Assembly: GCF_007655135.1 (NCBI RefSeq)
Contig: NC_045129.1
Span: 24,278,274-24,342,273, forward strand
Reading direction: 5' to 3'
DNA: 64,000 nt
Source of the DNA: Punica granatum
Taxonomy: Eukaryota; Streptophyta; Magnoliopsida; Myrtales; Lythraceae
Positions 35,405 through 47,578 of this stretch are shown here, piece by piece; within the stretch, counting starts at the first letter, position 1; each line of letters opens with the position of its first letter. Position numbers and translations under genes: made by a program. The notes below the pieces were generated by a model that made no database searches, had not been told where the DNA came from, and saw only the letters and a program-made list of their open reading frames with translations.

Positions 35405-36727
35405 CTGTCAGCACCCCATTTTGGTCCACCAGCTCTAACAGAGGACTTCTGACCAAAGCTCGGGACACTATTCACGATCGGAAAGCCGAAAGCGAATGTG
35501 CGGGCACAGAGTCATGAATAACAAGGGAAAAGCAGGGTGCGCTAAAAAGGCGGAGGAGAGCCATCAAAAGAACAGATAGATAAGGAATCCCGAAAACGGC
35601 GGAGCCGGCACTGTGGCACTATTCATGACCGAGTCACTGAAGCACTGAAAGGTGCCCAATATGGGACTCTAAAAATCCCTCTCAGTGCCAAAGTGAACAA
35701 CGACACGTCCAGGCGCGTTCCGGGGGCATACCGCTTAGGCCGGGACACCCCCGATCTCTCACGGACGCCTTTTCTAACAGGGCTCCCGGGGCCCGCTCCA
35801 CTGACAAGTAAACGGTACCCCAAAATGGACCTACAGGCACCCAGAGACCACCGGGGTCGTGGAACAAACTTCAGACGACCTTTCGGAACTCTACGGGGCT
35901 CCCCCAGTGACGTTTCAGTGGTAGCAAACGCCTCCCAGTGAATCTTCGGGGCACATTCATGGAAAACAGAGATCACAACGATCCCCGGACACACCGAGAC
36001 ATTCAGAGAACATTGAGAAAGCCCCGGTCACAACTCCCTAGGTCTTCCCGGGCCAACGGTCTTCGGCCGAGGACGACGAGCCAACGATCTCCCACGAGGC
36101 AAAAGGGTCACTGAGACGAATATTAAGATGCACAAAGAGCAATCGGGGACCGGGGGCATTCAACTCCACTCCGAACGTCCGAACAGGGCAAAACCGGCTC
36201 TCGAGGCGCCCAGTCGCCCGAACACTCGTTCACACGACGTATGGCGATATTAGGCTCATTCCAATCCTCTTTGTTCAAGCATTCCAAATCTATAAATTAA
36301 TCGGACATCAGAGATCGGACGCGCGTCCAATCAAGTCTCACGTTTTTTTCGGCTTTTCTCTTAATCGAATGGGACCCACAGCTCAGCCAAGCCAAGCCAC
36401 CAAGCCACGGCTCAAACCCAAGATCTCGGCTAGATCCCAAGCCGCGGCTTAGCCGCCCAAGCTCGGCTAGATCCCTCCATGGCCTGCGGCTCCAAGCCCC
36501 AAGAGGCCCCCTCCACCACAAATTTCAAATTGCTCTTACACCCATCACCTCCTATCACCTCTCCATCACCTCCCATCAACTTTCTTTTGCTTTCCCCTCA
36601 CTCAACATGACTATTTCCCCTCCTTAATCCCCTTAGAAATTTCGTCAGCCCCCCTAAGCCAATTCGGCAGCCTCCATTAACCCCAAAACCGCAATTAACA
36701 TCATCAAAGCATACCATTAAGCTAGTC

Positions 36728-36734
36728 TATAAAT
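36728..36734 (+). promoter_or_regulatory. Candidate LTR TATA box (B 3' LTR)
   Basis: TATAAAT, counterpart of 19991-19997. Confidence 0.55.
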
Positions 36735-37436
36735 CCCCATCCATCATTAACCTTAATCACTTCTTCATTCTCCTTCTCTCTCAAGCCAATCTCTCTCCAA
36801 AATCCTCTCAAGCTCTAGCCCACTCCCACACCTTCGTTCAGCCAGTGCCAAGGCCAAAACCGGCCAAAATCGTCGGAAAACCACCCGGTATTCCGGTAAC
36901 CACCCCACCCGACTTAAACCAAAAGTCACCAAACTCCCTAGCCTACATATTTTCCACCCCCTAAGTCCGGGGTTAGATTTTCCATTTGAAGCCTCCAACA
37001 TCACGTTTTGGTCACACAAAGAATCGGGTCCCTAGGCGTTACCGGGTGCACACCGAGCCCTCCACGCGTGCCATTTCGTTCCACGACTTTGCCGAGTCAT
37101 GCCATCACATTCAAATGGTTCCTCACAACCCTCACCCTCCCCCGTGAAGTGGTGGTCACGATCCGAGGGCTGATCCACTGTGCACAACCACCGTTCCACT
37201 TGTTTTTTCCTTTACCGGGTTCTTTTTCCTTTACCGAACTTTCACTCACTGTTTCGGGTTCTTCTAGGGTTTGGCACGTTCAGGACTACCCACGGACGTC
37301 TAGATCCGTCTCTTAGGAGTCCAACGAGCCCGACCTCGCACCGTGCCGTGGCCGGAGCAAGCGTGCCGACCCATTCTCCCGAAAGTGCCGCGACTGCCTC
37401 CTTCTCGGGTCACTTACCCGTAGCTTCAACCCGAGT

Positions 37437-37441
37437 CTCGC
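37437..37441. repeat. Target site duplication of element C, left copy
   Basis: CTCGC before TGTCAGC. It is repeated at 63101-63105, directly after the 3' LTR end, where B's LTR sequence resumes without loss. Confidence 0.93.
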
Positions 37442-37854
37442 TGTCAGCACCCCATTTTGGCCTACCGGCTTCCCACACGAGGACTCCCGACCGAAGCCCG
37501 GGATACTATTCATCGCCCGGCGATCAGAGGCAAATAGGCGGGCACGGGGTCATGAGCGATAGGATAAAGAGCTAGGTCACTGAGAAAAGCGGAGGAAAGC
37601 CATCAGAAGAACGAACGGACAAGGAATCCCCAAAAAACGACGGGGCTGACACTATGGCACTATTCATCATCGAGTCACCAAAGCACCGAAAGGTGCCCAA
37701 TATGGGACTCCAAAAATCCCTCTTAGTGCCAAAGTGACCAACGACACGTCCGGACATATTTCCGGGACATCCTGCTTAAGCCGGGGCACCCCGATCTCTC
37801 ACGGACGCCTTTTCTGACAGAGCTCCCGGGGTCCGCCTCGTTGACAAGCAGACG

Positions 37855-37886
<32 letters not shown>
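37855..37886. repeat. Poly-C run (32) in C 5' LTR
   Basis: The 3' LTR has only 14 C at the same place (59271-59284), and A's and B's LTRs have no run there. Confidence 0.85.
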
Positions 37887-37888
<2 letters not shown>

Positions 37889-38791
37889 AACGGGTTTACA
37901 GGCACCCAGGGACCACCGGGGTCGGGGAACAAGCTTCAGATGACCTTTTGGAACTCGACTCGGTTTCCCGAGGGACATTTCAGTGGTCATGAACGTCTCC
38001 CGGCGAACCTTCGGGGCACGTCCACGGAAAACAGAGATCACAACGATCCCCGAGCACAACGACGAGCCCCGAGCACCTCAAGACATTCAGGGAGCACTGA
38101 GAAGATCCCGGTCACAAGTTCCTAGGCCTTCCCGGGCCAACGGTCCTCGACCGAGGGCGACGGGCCAACGATCCCTCACGGGGCAAAAGGATCGCCAAAA
38201 TGAATGTTAGGATGCACAAAGAGCAATCGGGGACCGGGGGATGTTAAACTCCGCTCCGAACGTCCAAACAGGGCAAAACCGACTCTCGAGGCGCCAAGTC
38301 GCCCGAACGCTCGTTCACACGACGCATGGTGATATTAGGCTCATTCAAATCCTCGTCATTCAAGCATTCCGAATCTTCAAATTAATTGGACATCGGAGGT
38401 CGGGTGCGAACTCAATCAAGTTTCAAGCATTTTCCGGCTTTTCTCTCAATTGAACGGGACCCACAGCTTAGCCAAGCCGAGCCATCAAGCCACGGCTCAA
38501 CCCCAAGCCACGGCTCAAACCCACGACTCCGACTTGACAGCCCAAGCCGCGGCTCAAACCCTTCCCCGTCGGCTCAAACCCTCCCACCGGCGGCTCCAAG
38601 CTCCCTCCACCACAATTTCAAATTTTCCCTCACATCCATCACTTCCTATCCATCCATCCATCACCCTTTTGCTTTCCCCACACTCCATTTGACATTTTCC
38701 CCTCCCTAACCACCTTAGAAATTTCGGCAGCCACCCTAAGCCCCTCCTAAGCACACTTAACTTGCCCTAATTGCCCCATTAAGCTTTCCTT

Positions 38792-38797
38792 TATAAG
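38792..38797 (+). promoter_or_regulatory. Candidate LTR TATA box (C 5' LTR)
   Basis: TATAAG in place of the TATAAAT of A and B, followed by a CT-rich stretch. Confidence 0.5.
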
Positions 38798-39765
38798 CCC
38801 TTGCACCATTAAGCTTAATCACTTCTTCACTCTCACTCTCTCTCAAGCCAACCTCTCTCAAGGATCCTCTCAAACCCCAACCCACTTCCAAGTTCCGTCC
38901 AGCCCTTTGCCAAGGCCGAAACCGGCCAAAATCGCCGGGAAACCACCCGGTATTCCGGTAACCACCCAACCCGACTTAAGCCAAAAATCATCAAACATCC
39001 TAGCCTACATATTTCTCACCCCCTAAGTCCATTTCCGAGCTTAGATTTTCGATTGGAGGTCCCCAACACCCCGTTCCAGCCGTGAACATAATCGGGTCCC
39101 GAGACCCCTAGCCGCGCGTACCAAGCCACCAACGACGTGCCATTTCACTCCACGACTTCGGCGAGTCGTGCCATCACGTTCAAAGGGTTCCTCACAACCC
39201 TCACCCTCCTCCGTGAAGAGGTGGTCACGGTCCGAGGGCCGACCAACCGTGCACAACCTCCGTTTCGTCCGTTTCTCTCTTACCGGGTTCCTCACATTTT
39301 TACCGAACTTTCTCTCACGTTTTCGGGTTTGTTCAAGCCTTGGCACGTTCGGATCCGCTTATGGTCATCTAGATCCGCCTCTTAGGAGTCCAACGAGCCT
39401 GACCTTGCACCTTGCCGTGCCTGGAGCTCGCGTGCCGGCCCATTCTCCCGAGACTGCCGCAGCTGTGCTTCCACTCGGGTCACCCACCCGTAGCTTTCAA
39501 TCCGAGTCTCGCGACTCCCACGGCCGCGTCCCCGACTCTTTTCCTCTTGCAACGAGGCTAGGTAACATCCCTCTACAACTTAGAGAAGTTAGGATCCTCG
39601 ATTCTTGTTTGCATGAGACGTTCATATGATTTAAAGAACCGAATGCATGAAAGTTTCCATTTTTCTTTCGGATCTAGGCCTCCCATGCATTCCCATGCAA
39701 CGTGTATCCATTATGTGCCTATGTATGACCATGCCGTGTCCATATAATGTTTAACCTTGCGTGCC

Positions 39766-40460
39766 ATGATGGGAAACGACTCGGATCCGGACGGGAGAGG
39801 CTCCCTTGGCCACGGATTGAGCCATGGGACTCACGGCCAAGTCTCTAGGGAGAGATCCGTGAGTCCCCTTGGCCTACCCGAGGCTAAGGCGGTCTCCCCC
39901 TTTCCGAAAAGGGTCGGTTCCTATGTTTTTTTTTATCCTTAATCGTATGTAACACGATAGCATGACGGAAAAAGCCCGAATCGGGGCCGGAGAAGTCCTC
40001 CCGACTCGCGCGAGCCATGGAAGCTCACGGCCTTCCTTGGAGGAATAGGGCCGAGAGCTTCCTTGGACCGCACGAGTCCGGGAGGCTTTCTTCTGCCTCG
40101 AGACGGGTCGGTTCTCGTGTTTTATTTATTTCGTTATTATTCGAGTCAAGATCGTCTTGTTATTTCCATTTAAGTATCTCGATTCATGTACGTTTGTGTG
40201 ATTCCATGCAATTATGGTCGTGGCGGTATCGAGATGACTAAAACATGTGTTACTATCGTGATTAACGTATTGTGCATGCAAGAAATGATTAGAATCGGCG
40301 CGGGAGATCGCTCAAAATTCGAGACGAGTCAAGGGTCACTCGGCTCCTTCCTTCGGGAAGTGGCCGAGAGTCCCCGGACTCCTCCCGAATTTAAGCCGAC
40401 CTCCCTAGTCGTTTCGGATCGCTCCTTGGAATTGGATATCTTAATCTTCGGGTCTTATTG
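39766..40460 (+). repeat. Three diverged modules in C 5' LTR
   Basis: Blocks starting near 39766, 39965 and 40275, equivalent to those in A and B. Confidence 0.55.
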
Positions 40461-42384
40461 TTAACTATGTGGTAGATACGTGATTGATGCGTTGGTCTTG
40501 GATAATTACTCACCGAATCCATAATGCCCATAATGTAGGGCCACTACCACCGAATAATTTCACAAACGGGAAAACGGGGCGCGTTATTCGGTTAATTAAA
40601 CCATTCGGACTAAATAATTGGGTAAATTGGTTATTAATTTGTAAACGCATCGATGATTCACGGAACGGCGAGAATGCCCTTCTCTACTAAAAACTCTCAA
40701 TTTCAAAATACCGAGTCGTGTAACACGAGTAGAATTGATGTCTAGGGAGTACTCACGCGCCACGACTCGAGTCCGGGCCCAATTTGAGGCGGCCCGAGTC
40801 GGGGCACAAGAGTCCTTGGACTCCTTCGTGTGACGCGATCTCCAATTTGTACACGAACATTGCAATTTTATTATCCAAGGGCATAATTGTCACTCCGTGA
40901 TTCACCGATACCCTAGGCGCTAGGGAGTCGAAAACGCCTCGATCTATGGACAGAAAAGGGCAACCCGTTCGGGTATGAGTTTCATTCGCACGGCCCATTC
41001 CGTCCACTTTCGGTGTTTCTATCTTCCTATCGTAGATTCGGTGGGGAGCATTTCGTTTCAGTTACAAAATACAAAGAACCGAACTAATCATACATTCAGC
41101 CTAATCAAACACTAGATAATGGATAGGCGGAATGATAGATTCCAATCTAGAGTCAAAACACGAGTTTGGTTAATTCGGTGAAACCGCAGTGACACTTAAC
41201 TGAATAAGGGTCATAAGACATTCACACACATAATCGGCTTAGAACCATATTCTAGCCCACCATCTATGTTTGTCTAGGATAGACGCATCGTTTTTTTAAT
41301 CAACCCCGGTTAATAACTGATTAAATCACGTACATTCGACTTAATACACTACTTGTCTGTATTCACCGACAATTGTCAATCATTGTCTGTATTGTGTCAG
41401 TTTTATCAGTTTTCTTTTGTTTTGTCTTGGCATATAATGATTTATTGCGGTTCGGGCCCGAGCCCATAGGTCACGTATTGCACGGGGTCCAACACCCCAA
41501 ATCACCGAACACGAGGTCCAACGCCTCTTAATTCACCGAGCGCGTGCAACCTGAGTGCGGAATGGGATCTAGCCTCGATTCACCGCCACACTCCGAATGC
41601 GGCCTAGGTGGAAGGCGGATTTGGATTGAGCGCGTGAAACGGGTTTAGATATCACCCGGGAGCTCGATCGGTCCATCGGATACAGTGAGAACCGATTGGT
41701 CCTCCCGAAATCCGTTGGATCGATCGGACCCGACCCCCGGCTCCTCGAGCCCGCGTTGCTTTAATTTGTTTATCGGTTATTCAAAACACACGGTGAGCCG
41801 GAGCGGAATATTGACCCAATGCAAACCGATCGGGATCCATTTACTTATTCAGTTACATTCTGTAATTATTCGAGTATACATTGTGAGGATCTTATTTGTA
41901 TATTTATTCATAAACTTGTAAGGATCTCGATCGGTGAGCAAGAGGTCCGAGTGTCGAATCGGTTAAGTCGGTCTATCGTCACCAAGGGATGAGTAAGCTC
42001 GAATAATCATGGTCTCGGTTCGCGCAGGGAATCGACCATCACGGTCCGATGAATTGTAACGCTAAAATAGCGAACCGATTCCTTGACTCACAAGCCTACT
42101 CATCCTTTGGATTCTCGGCCCAACTCAATCGATTCATCGAATTTACGGTGTCAAAACGGGCGAGTCAAGTGCGACCCTAAATCAAGCGGTAAATAAACAA
42201 AATGGCAAGCCTAGCAAGCTAGAGTACCGAAAGGGCGTGCGGGATATAGGCCCGCACGTAATAGAACCCCCGAATTCGGAATTTTTGGTTCCGTATGACC
42301 ATTGCCTTAACATTTAGGTGTACCTCGTATCCCTAGACCCGGGTAACTTGCCGGCCCTCGACCTTCGGGTCGTAAAATGGCAAG

Positions 42385-42394
42385 TGGCGACTCC
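42385..42394 (+). other. PBS-like TGGCGACTCC inside C 5' LTR
   Basis: Exactly 121 bp upstream of the same ten bases in the PBS (42506), the same spacing as in B. Confidence 0.6.
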
Positions 42395-42502
42395 TTCTCA
42401 CGTGCGTCCGTCGCGCGTCCCCGGGAAGGTGGACACTACCAAGCCGCGTTTGCTTAGGTGCGCGCATGCGTGCCCCGACGAGATTAAATTCGGGTGCGCA
42501 CA

Positions 42503-43117
42503 GCTTGGCGACTCCACTAGGGACAACTTAGAGGGTTCGGGCTCATTCCCGCTTGCTTTGTTTGCGTGTTTATTTACCGCTTTCCGCATTACCCGCTTAT
42601 CTATTTTACGCACTCTTATTTCCCGCACATGCATTGCACATCATACTAGTTTCTTAGGTACCTTGTCCGACATCCCACGGGCACCAATATAGGAAGCTAG
42701 GTTAGTCAGAGGTTCCGAGTAAGGGAACGGATCGAATCGGCTATGCCACCGAACCGCCCCCAAAGATCCTCGCTCGATTTCAAGGAATTCACACCCTTGA
42801 GTCGGGAGCCCCCATCCCTAGTTACCGGTTCTCCCAGTAGCACCAAAAACTGTGCATACACAGGGACCGTCATGCTGGACCAATTTTTTACCTCCATGCG
42901 GTCAACCGACCCAAAAGTCGAGTCCTTGAGTTGGCCGGTAGTCTTTTTTAGGACGGGCATTTTGTTATTTTTGTAAGAAAGAGCGATGTATACTGTAAAG
43001 AACACAACTATAGTTTATCTTTCCGCATTGCATACATTTTTTCGAAAAAAACTTAGGACATTGCATTGATTTGATTCTAAAAAACGTTAAGCCGGTATCT
43101 CCTCCATCTAGGTAAGG
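42503..43117 (+). other. Element C leader
   Basis: 615 bp with the PBS at its start, short upstream ATGs and a candidate splice donor TAG|GTAAGG (43112) six bases before the ORF1 ATG. No gene is seen. Confidence 0.75.
42506..42523 (+). other. Element C primer binding site
   Basis: TGGCGACTCCACTAGGGA, 3 bp after the LTR end, matching B's PBS at all but one position. Probably tRNA-Arg, by analogy with Ogre. Confidence 0.75.
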
Positions 43118-44617
43118 ATGGACCGCCCGGCTCCCGGTCTTAAGCTCGAAGCAATCACGCCACCAAGGCAGGACATCATGCGCATCTAGAGGACTCTCCG
43201 ACCAGTGGACCACGCATTCATCCAGGGCATCATCGGAGACGTGGTTATGCTTACCGAGACCCTGGTGGACTGGATATTCTTGAGGACCGCCGCCGAACTT
43301 TGGGATCCCGAGCACGCGGTATTCAATTTCCAGGGGACGGAGTTAGCCCCTACGATCGAGGAGTACACGGCACTCATCCAAAGGCCTACGTCCACGATCC
43401 ACGGCATCTTCGTGCCTAATCCGTTCACAACCGTCCAGGGTCAGCTCTCCACTCTCCTCCACATACCTGCTCAAGACATCCACGAGGAGCTTCACGAGAG
43501 GTGGGACCAAGGCATCCGGATCGCATGGCTCTCCGATTGGACGCTCCTCCGCGCAATGACGCCTACAACGGCTTCCTATCAGCGCGATGCCTGCCATGGA
43601 TTCCTACTCTTGGTCTTTGGCACTCTCCTATTTCCGTACTCGCCGAACCTCATTGACGGGGCTATAGCCCAAGTCGTCCTCCAAGCGGTGGGAGGCCATA
43701 GTTACGTGGAGGCTTTGTTGGCCGAGACCGTCCGGTCTCTTGACTATGTTAGGGAGGTTCGGCGTGGCAAGATGAGGGGATCCCCGCACTTACTCCAGAT
43801 TTGGCTTCTCGCCCACATCCGCCCCTTCTGCTCATCACATCCGTTCTCCTACATCGCCGACGAGCGTTCGCTGATCGAGCGCCTGGTACCAGTTATCCCA
43901 CCTCCCGAGCACAGTTTCTCGGAATGGAGGCGTTTCTGGCGTGAGTTGACGCTCGCACGCTTCCTATGGGTCGCTCGATGGAACCCCGGCGGCCCCATGA
44001 TCACGGGATGTCCTGGAATTATGGGAGTCCCCCTTCTCAGCCAGTTGGGGAGCACGCTCATATTCCCCGGCCGGGTAATCAGACAGCTCGGCGGCCTGCA
44101 AGACGTCCCCGCCGAGGCGGACCGTCTACCTTTCCGCATCCAGTGGGCCGACTCTACATTCACGACCCCCGCACGATTCCTACAGATCCGAGAGGTTCGT
44201 CGCCAGCGGGACGCTAGCATCATACAGCGTCTGTACTTCCCCGAGCTCCCCACCGACGACGAACGAGTCTTCGCCGCCACTTCAGCATACGTGGCTCGGT
44301 TCTATGCAAGGGGATTAGCATCGCCGCAACCGTCCCATGCTGCCCCGACTCCCCGTGCTACATCCACCCTCGCCCCCGAAGCCGAGAGCTCCATCCAAGC
44401 GTCCATGCACGCGGAGCTAAGGGCCATCAGGGAGGAACGGGATAGGCTCCGTTGCGAGCTTGTTGACTCCCGTGCAGAGGTAGCGGACTACCGGGAGCTT
44501 CAGACACAGCTAACTCGAGCACACGCCCGGGTCGCACACCTAGATCGGGAGATGGCTCGCTTGAGCGCGGAGTTGGATCGAGTGCACAAAAGGGCGCGCA
44601 ACCTCGCCCACCCCTAG
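43118..44617 (+). pseudogene. ORF1 of element C (plant-mobile-domain-like), one nonsense codon
   Basis: 499 codons from the ATG at 43118. The only break is TAG at codon 24 (43187-43189), which is TGG in B, so 470 codons from a GTG at 43205 remain open. Residues ~30-330 resemble DUF7745 / plant-mobile-domain-like proteins: FLRTAAELWDPEHAVFNFQG, TIEEYTALIQRP, HGFLLLVFGTLLFPY and FLWVARWNPGGPMITGCPG. Residues ~425-495 are Glu/Arg/Leu-rich heptads, a likely coiled coil for oligomerisation. There is no enzymatic motif. ORF1 of Ogre has no known function. A nuclear role or interference with host mobile-domain silencing factors is conceivable but is inference only. Confidence 0.85.
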
Positions 44618-44935
44618 GATTAGCGGACGCACTCATTTTTGCCCTCGCTCAGACCGACGCCGCTTTCAGGCGGCCACCGAGCGCAAAGGGATGCCGGCTT
44701 TACGTTTATGTTCCTTTCTTTTTCATCGTATGTTCTATTCTGTAAAACTATGGAATTTGAAGTTGATCAATGTAATGACATTAGCATTATGAAAGCTCAT
44801 GCATCTCATACATCTTGTCATCTTACTTATTCCGCATTTATCGTTTGAGATATCGGTGTTTGTCCTTACACACTCTTGGAATTTAGGTGATCACAACTGG
44901 CGTCGCATCGCTACCCGACTCATCAACGTCTCAGG
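44618..44935 (+). other. ORF1-gag spacer of element C
   Basis: 318 bp without coding sequence. Possible splice acceptors are TTTAG (ends 44886, after a pyrimidine-rich stretch) and CTCAG (ends 44934), one base before the gag ATG. Confidence 0.5.
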
Positions 44936-47578
44936 ATGGCAAAAGGGGATCACGTCGATGTTTCGGAAGAAATCAACCCTTCGGTCCCGGCTCTCTCTCA
45001 ACCACCGCAAGCGCACGCTCCGCCGCCTCTCACTCCTGCAGGCGTACTCCCGACGTATTCCGCCGCCCTTCCAACACATCTCCCGCCCCCGGCGTCTTCG
45101 GGGGGGCCTCAGCCACCGGTCTCACCAACCTCCGCCGCCACCAATGACCAAGCCCGCATTGCGGCCCTCGAGGGCACGGTCAACCAAATGGCCACTAACA
45201 TTGGCAGAGCTACTCATCCTGCTCAGAGGACCCAACCGGGCTTCCTCGAGTTCCACACCTCCGCCGGGACAAGGGCCAACGACTGAGCCGACTCCCTGTA
45301 TTCCGCCGACTAGGGCCCCGGAGGACACGGAAGCACCCCCGCCGCCAATGTTGCACGCGTCCATGGCTCATCTTGTCACCGGCCCATATCTGCCACCACT
45401 GGCCCCCACGGCCGTCCCTCTTCCACCGGCAACCTTCCTATCCTCGGAACACATCTTATCCGCACCTCCGCCCGTCTCCATACCAGCCCCGGCTATGGCC
45501 TACACAATACCTCTGCCGACGGTTTTTCCTGCGTCTAACGCACCCGCTCCGACTCATCTTCAAGCCGCGGAGCTCCCTTCCTATCTGTCTCTACATCCTC
45601 ACGTCGGCCTCTCCTACCAGGCGCCACCTCCCATAGACACCACCTTCCACGAACCGGGCACGCCGACTCACGCAGCCCAGTTCGCCTCGCCGACGCATTT
45701 CTTCCCCGAGGTTGACACCGAACAGGAACGAAGGCTCAAGAGGATGGAAGAAACGATAAGGGCCCTACAAGCGGGCGATGCTCGTCCCGACGCGCACTAC
45801 GGCGACTGCAGCCTATTCCCGGCTATGCGGCTGCCCCCGAAGTTCAAGATCCCGGAATTCAAGGCTTATGAGGGCACGACGGATCCGCGCCACCACCTCC
45901 GCCACTACCGGGGGAAGATGCTGCAATATTGGGAATACGAGGAGTTTGTCATCCACTCCTTCCAAGACATCCTGTCGGGATCGGCCCTCGATTGGTTCAT
46001 GTCGCTGAAGGCTGAGGACATCCCGACGTGGGAGGATCTCTCCCGGAAGTTCACCGACCAATACCGATATTGCGCGGAAGCACCTCCCACCCTCCTGGAG
46101 TTAAGCACCAAAGAGATGGCGAGGGGCCAAAAGTTTGAAGAGTATGTCGCCAAATGGCGCGCCCAAGCCGCAAAGCACATTCCCCCAATCAGCGAGGCGC
46201 AACAGATCCAATTGTTCCACTCCACACTGAGAGGAGTGTACTATTCGCACCTATTGGCACACACTTCGTCATTTTCCGACCTCATCGAGGCCGGGAAGAA
46301 TTTGGATTTAGGCATCAAGCTCGGAAGGATGGAGGATCCCACCAGCAAAGGGGAAAGGAAGTTACGGTGAATACCGTCAACACGGCCCAACAGGCCCCTC
46401 AGCAATATTCAATGAACTACACGGCGGCGCCTCCCACGGCCCCCTCCTACGCCCCGCAGGCACCTCAATATCGGCCTCAAGCCTCTACCCAACCAATCTA
46501 CTATTCCGCACTACCGCCTCCACCCCCATCTACGGCGCCGTCGCCTGTCGTCCACCATTATGCCCCTACTCCGTCCCAAGCCCCTCAATACCAACCTCCA
46601 GTTCCTGGGACTTCTCAGCCGACACAACGAGTCCCGCCCCCACAAAGTCAACAAGGCGGTGCAGCACAACCGCGACCCCGCCGACAATACCCGGCCCTGC
46701 CGGTTCCGCTTTCCCACATCTACCGGCAAATTCGCGATAAGATCGGGACAATAGCGCCCGGCCCAAGCTTCGATCCAACCATCCAAGATCAAAGCAAGCA
46801 GTGCGAATACCATCGGGGTGCACCAGGGCACACCCTGGACACTTGTTGGAGATTGAGGGAGAGGATCCAGGAGATGATCGATGCGAGGGAGCTCGTATTC
46901 AATGCTGTAAGGCCTCCGAACGTACAGGCCAATCCTCTCCCCGACCATGGACCGGCTCCGAGGCCCTCCATCAACATGATCACCCTATGCACATCAGGGA
47001 AGGGCGAAGGCGAGCAAGGTGGTTCCTCCCCCTTCGTGATCGAGTACATACCCACAGAAGCCGCAGTCGGATTCATCGGGATTGACGCACCTCGAGCCCC
47101 GCTCGTCATAGATGTTCCCTCCCGAGAGCCATACTCAGACGATAAGGTCCCTTGGACCTATGAGGGTGATGTAGGGAGCCTCGAGCAACAATTCGGCGTT
47201 ATGGGCATAACCCGCTCGGGACGGCTGTATGAGAACCCGGCGGTCGCGGACAAAGGAAAGGCGCCCGCGATAGGAGTCGAAGCCACACCCGAAGCCTTGC
47301 CTACTCCCCCCAAGAAAGTGACAGAAGAGGAGGCCGAAGCCTTCATAAAAGTCATCAAAGCGAGCGAGTACAAAGTGGTGGAGCAGATGGCCAAATCTCC
47401 AGCCCATATCTCATTGCTCGCCCTCCTACTCAACTCGGAGCCTCACAGGGAGGCCCTCATGCGGGTCCTGACGGCTGCGCAAGTCCCCATAGGGACGCCC
47501 CCGGACCGGATAGAGGAAACCATCAACTCCATTTTCTCCAGTACCATCTCGTTCTCGGACGATGAGCTCCCCCCTGAA
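44936..47578 (+). pseudogene. gag of element C, two frameshifts
   Basis: Starts at the ATG at 44936. The N-terminal part is Pro/Ala-rich. One base is inserted near 45203. The capsid domain lies at about 45826-46310 (KIPEFKAYEGTTDPRHHL, SALDWFMSL, DQYRYCAEAP). About 53 bp are missing near 46350, returning the frame to its original phase. The zinc-knuckle-like motif C-x2-H-x4-GH-x4-C (CEYHRGAPGHTLDTC) at 46802-46846 is intact here and lost in B. A conserved ~250-residue stretch of unknown role (46850-47578, with MGITRSGRLYE and KIIKASEYKVVEQM-like words) links gag to protease. Confidence 0.9.

Larger units (their letters stand above)
33384..35405 (+). other. Element B 3' UTR
   Basis: 2.0 kb without genes: three CTAGG stem-loop units (33495-33781), conserved unique sequence (33782-34400), the 33-bp satellite array, about 226 bp of unique sequence and the polypurine tract. 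Confidence 0.85.
35406..37441 (+). repeat. Element B 3' LTR, first part
   Basis: Matches 18670-20670 with roughly 3-5% differences by eye, interrupted by element C after CTCGC. It continues at 63106. The TATA box is at 36728. Confidence 0.92.
37442..42502 (+). repeat. Element C 5' LTR
   Basis: 5061 bp, TGTCAGCACCCC to GGGTGCGCACA. It contains a C32 run (37855), AGCCACGGCTCA repeats (38463-38600), a TATA box (38792), three diverged modules (39766-40460) and the internal PBS-like motif (42385). No gene is present. Confidence 0.93.
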
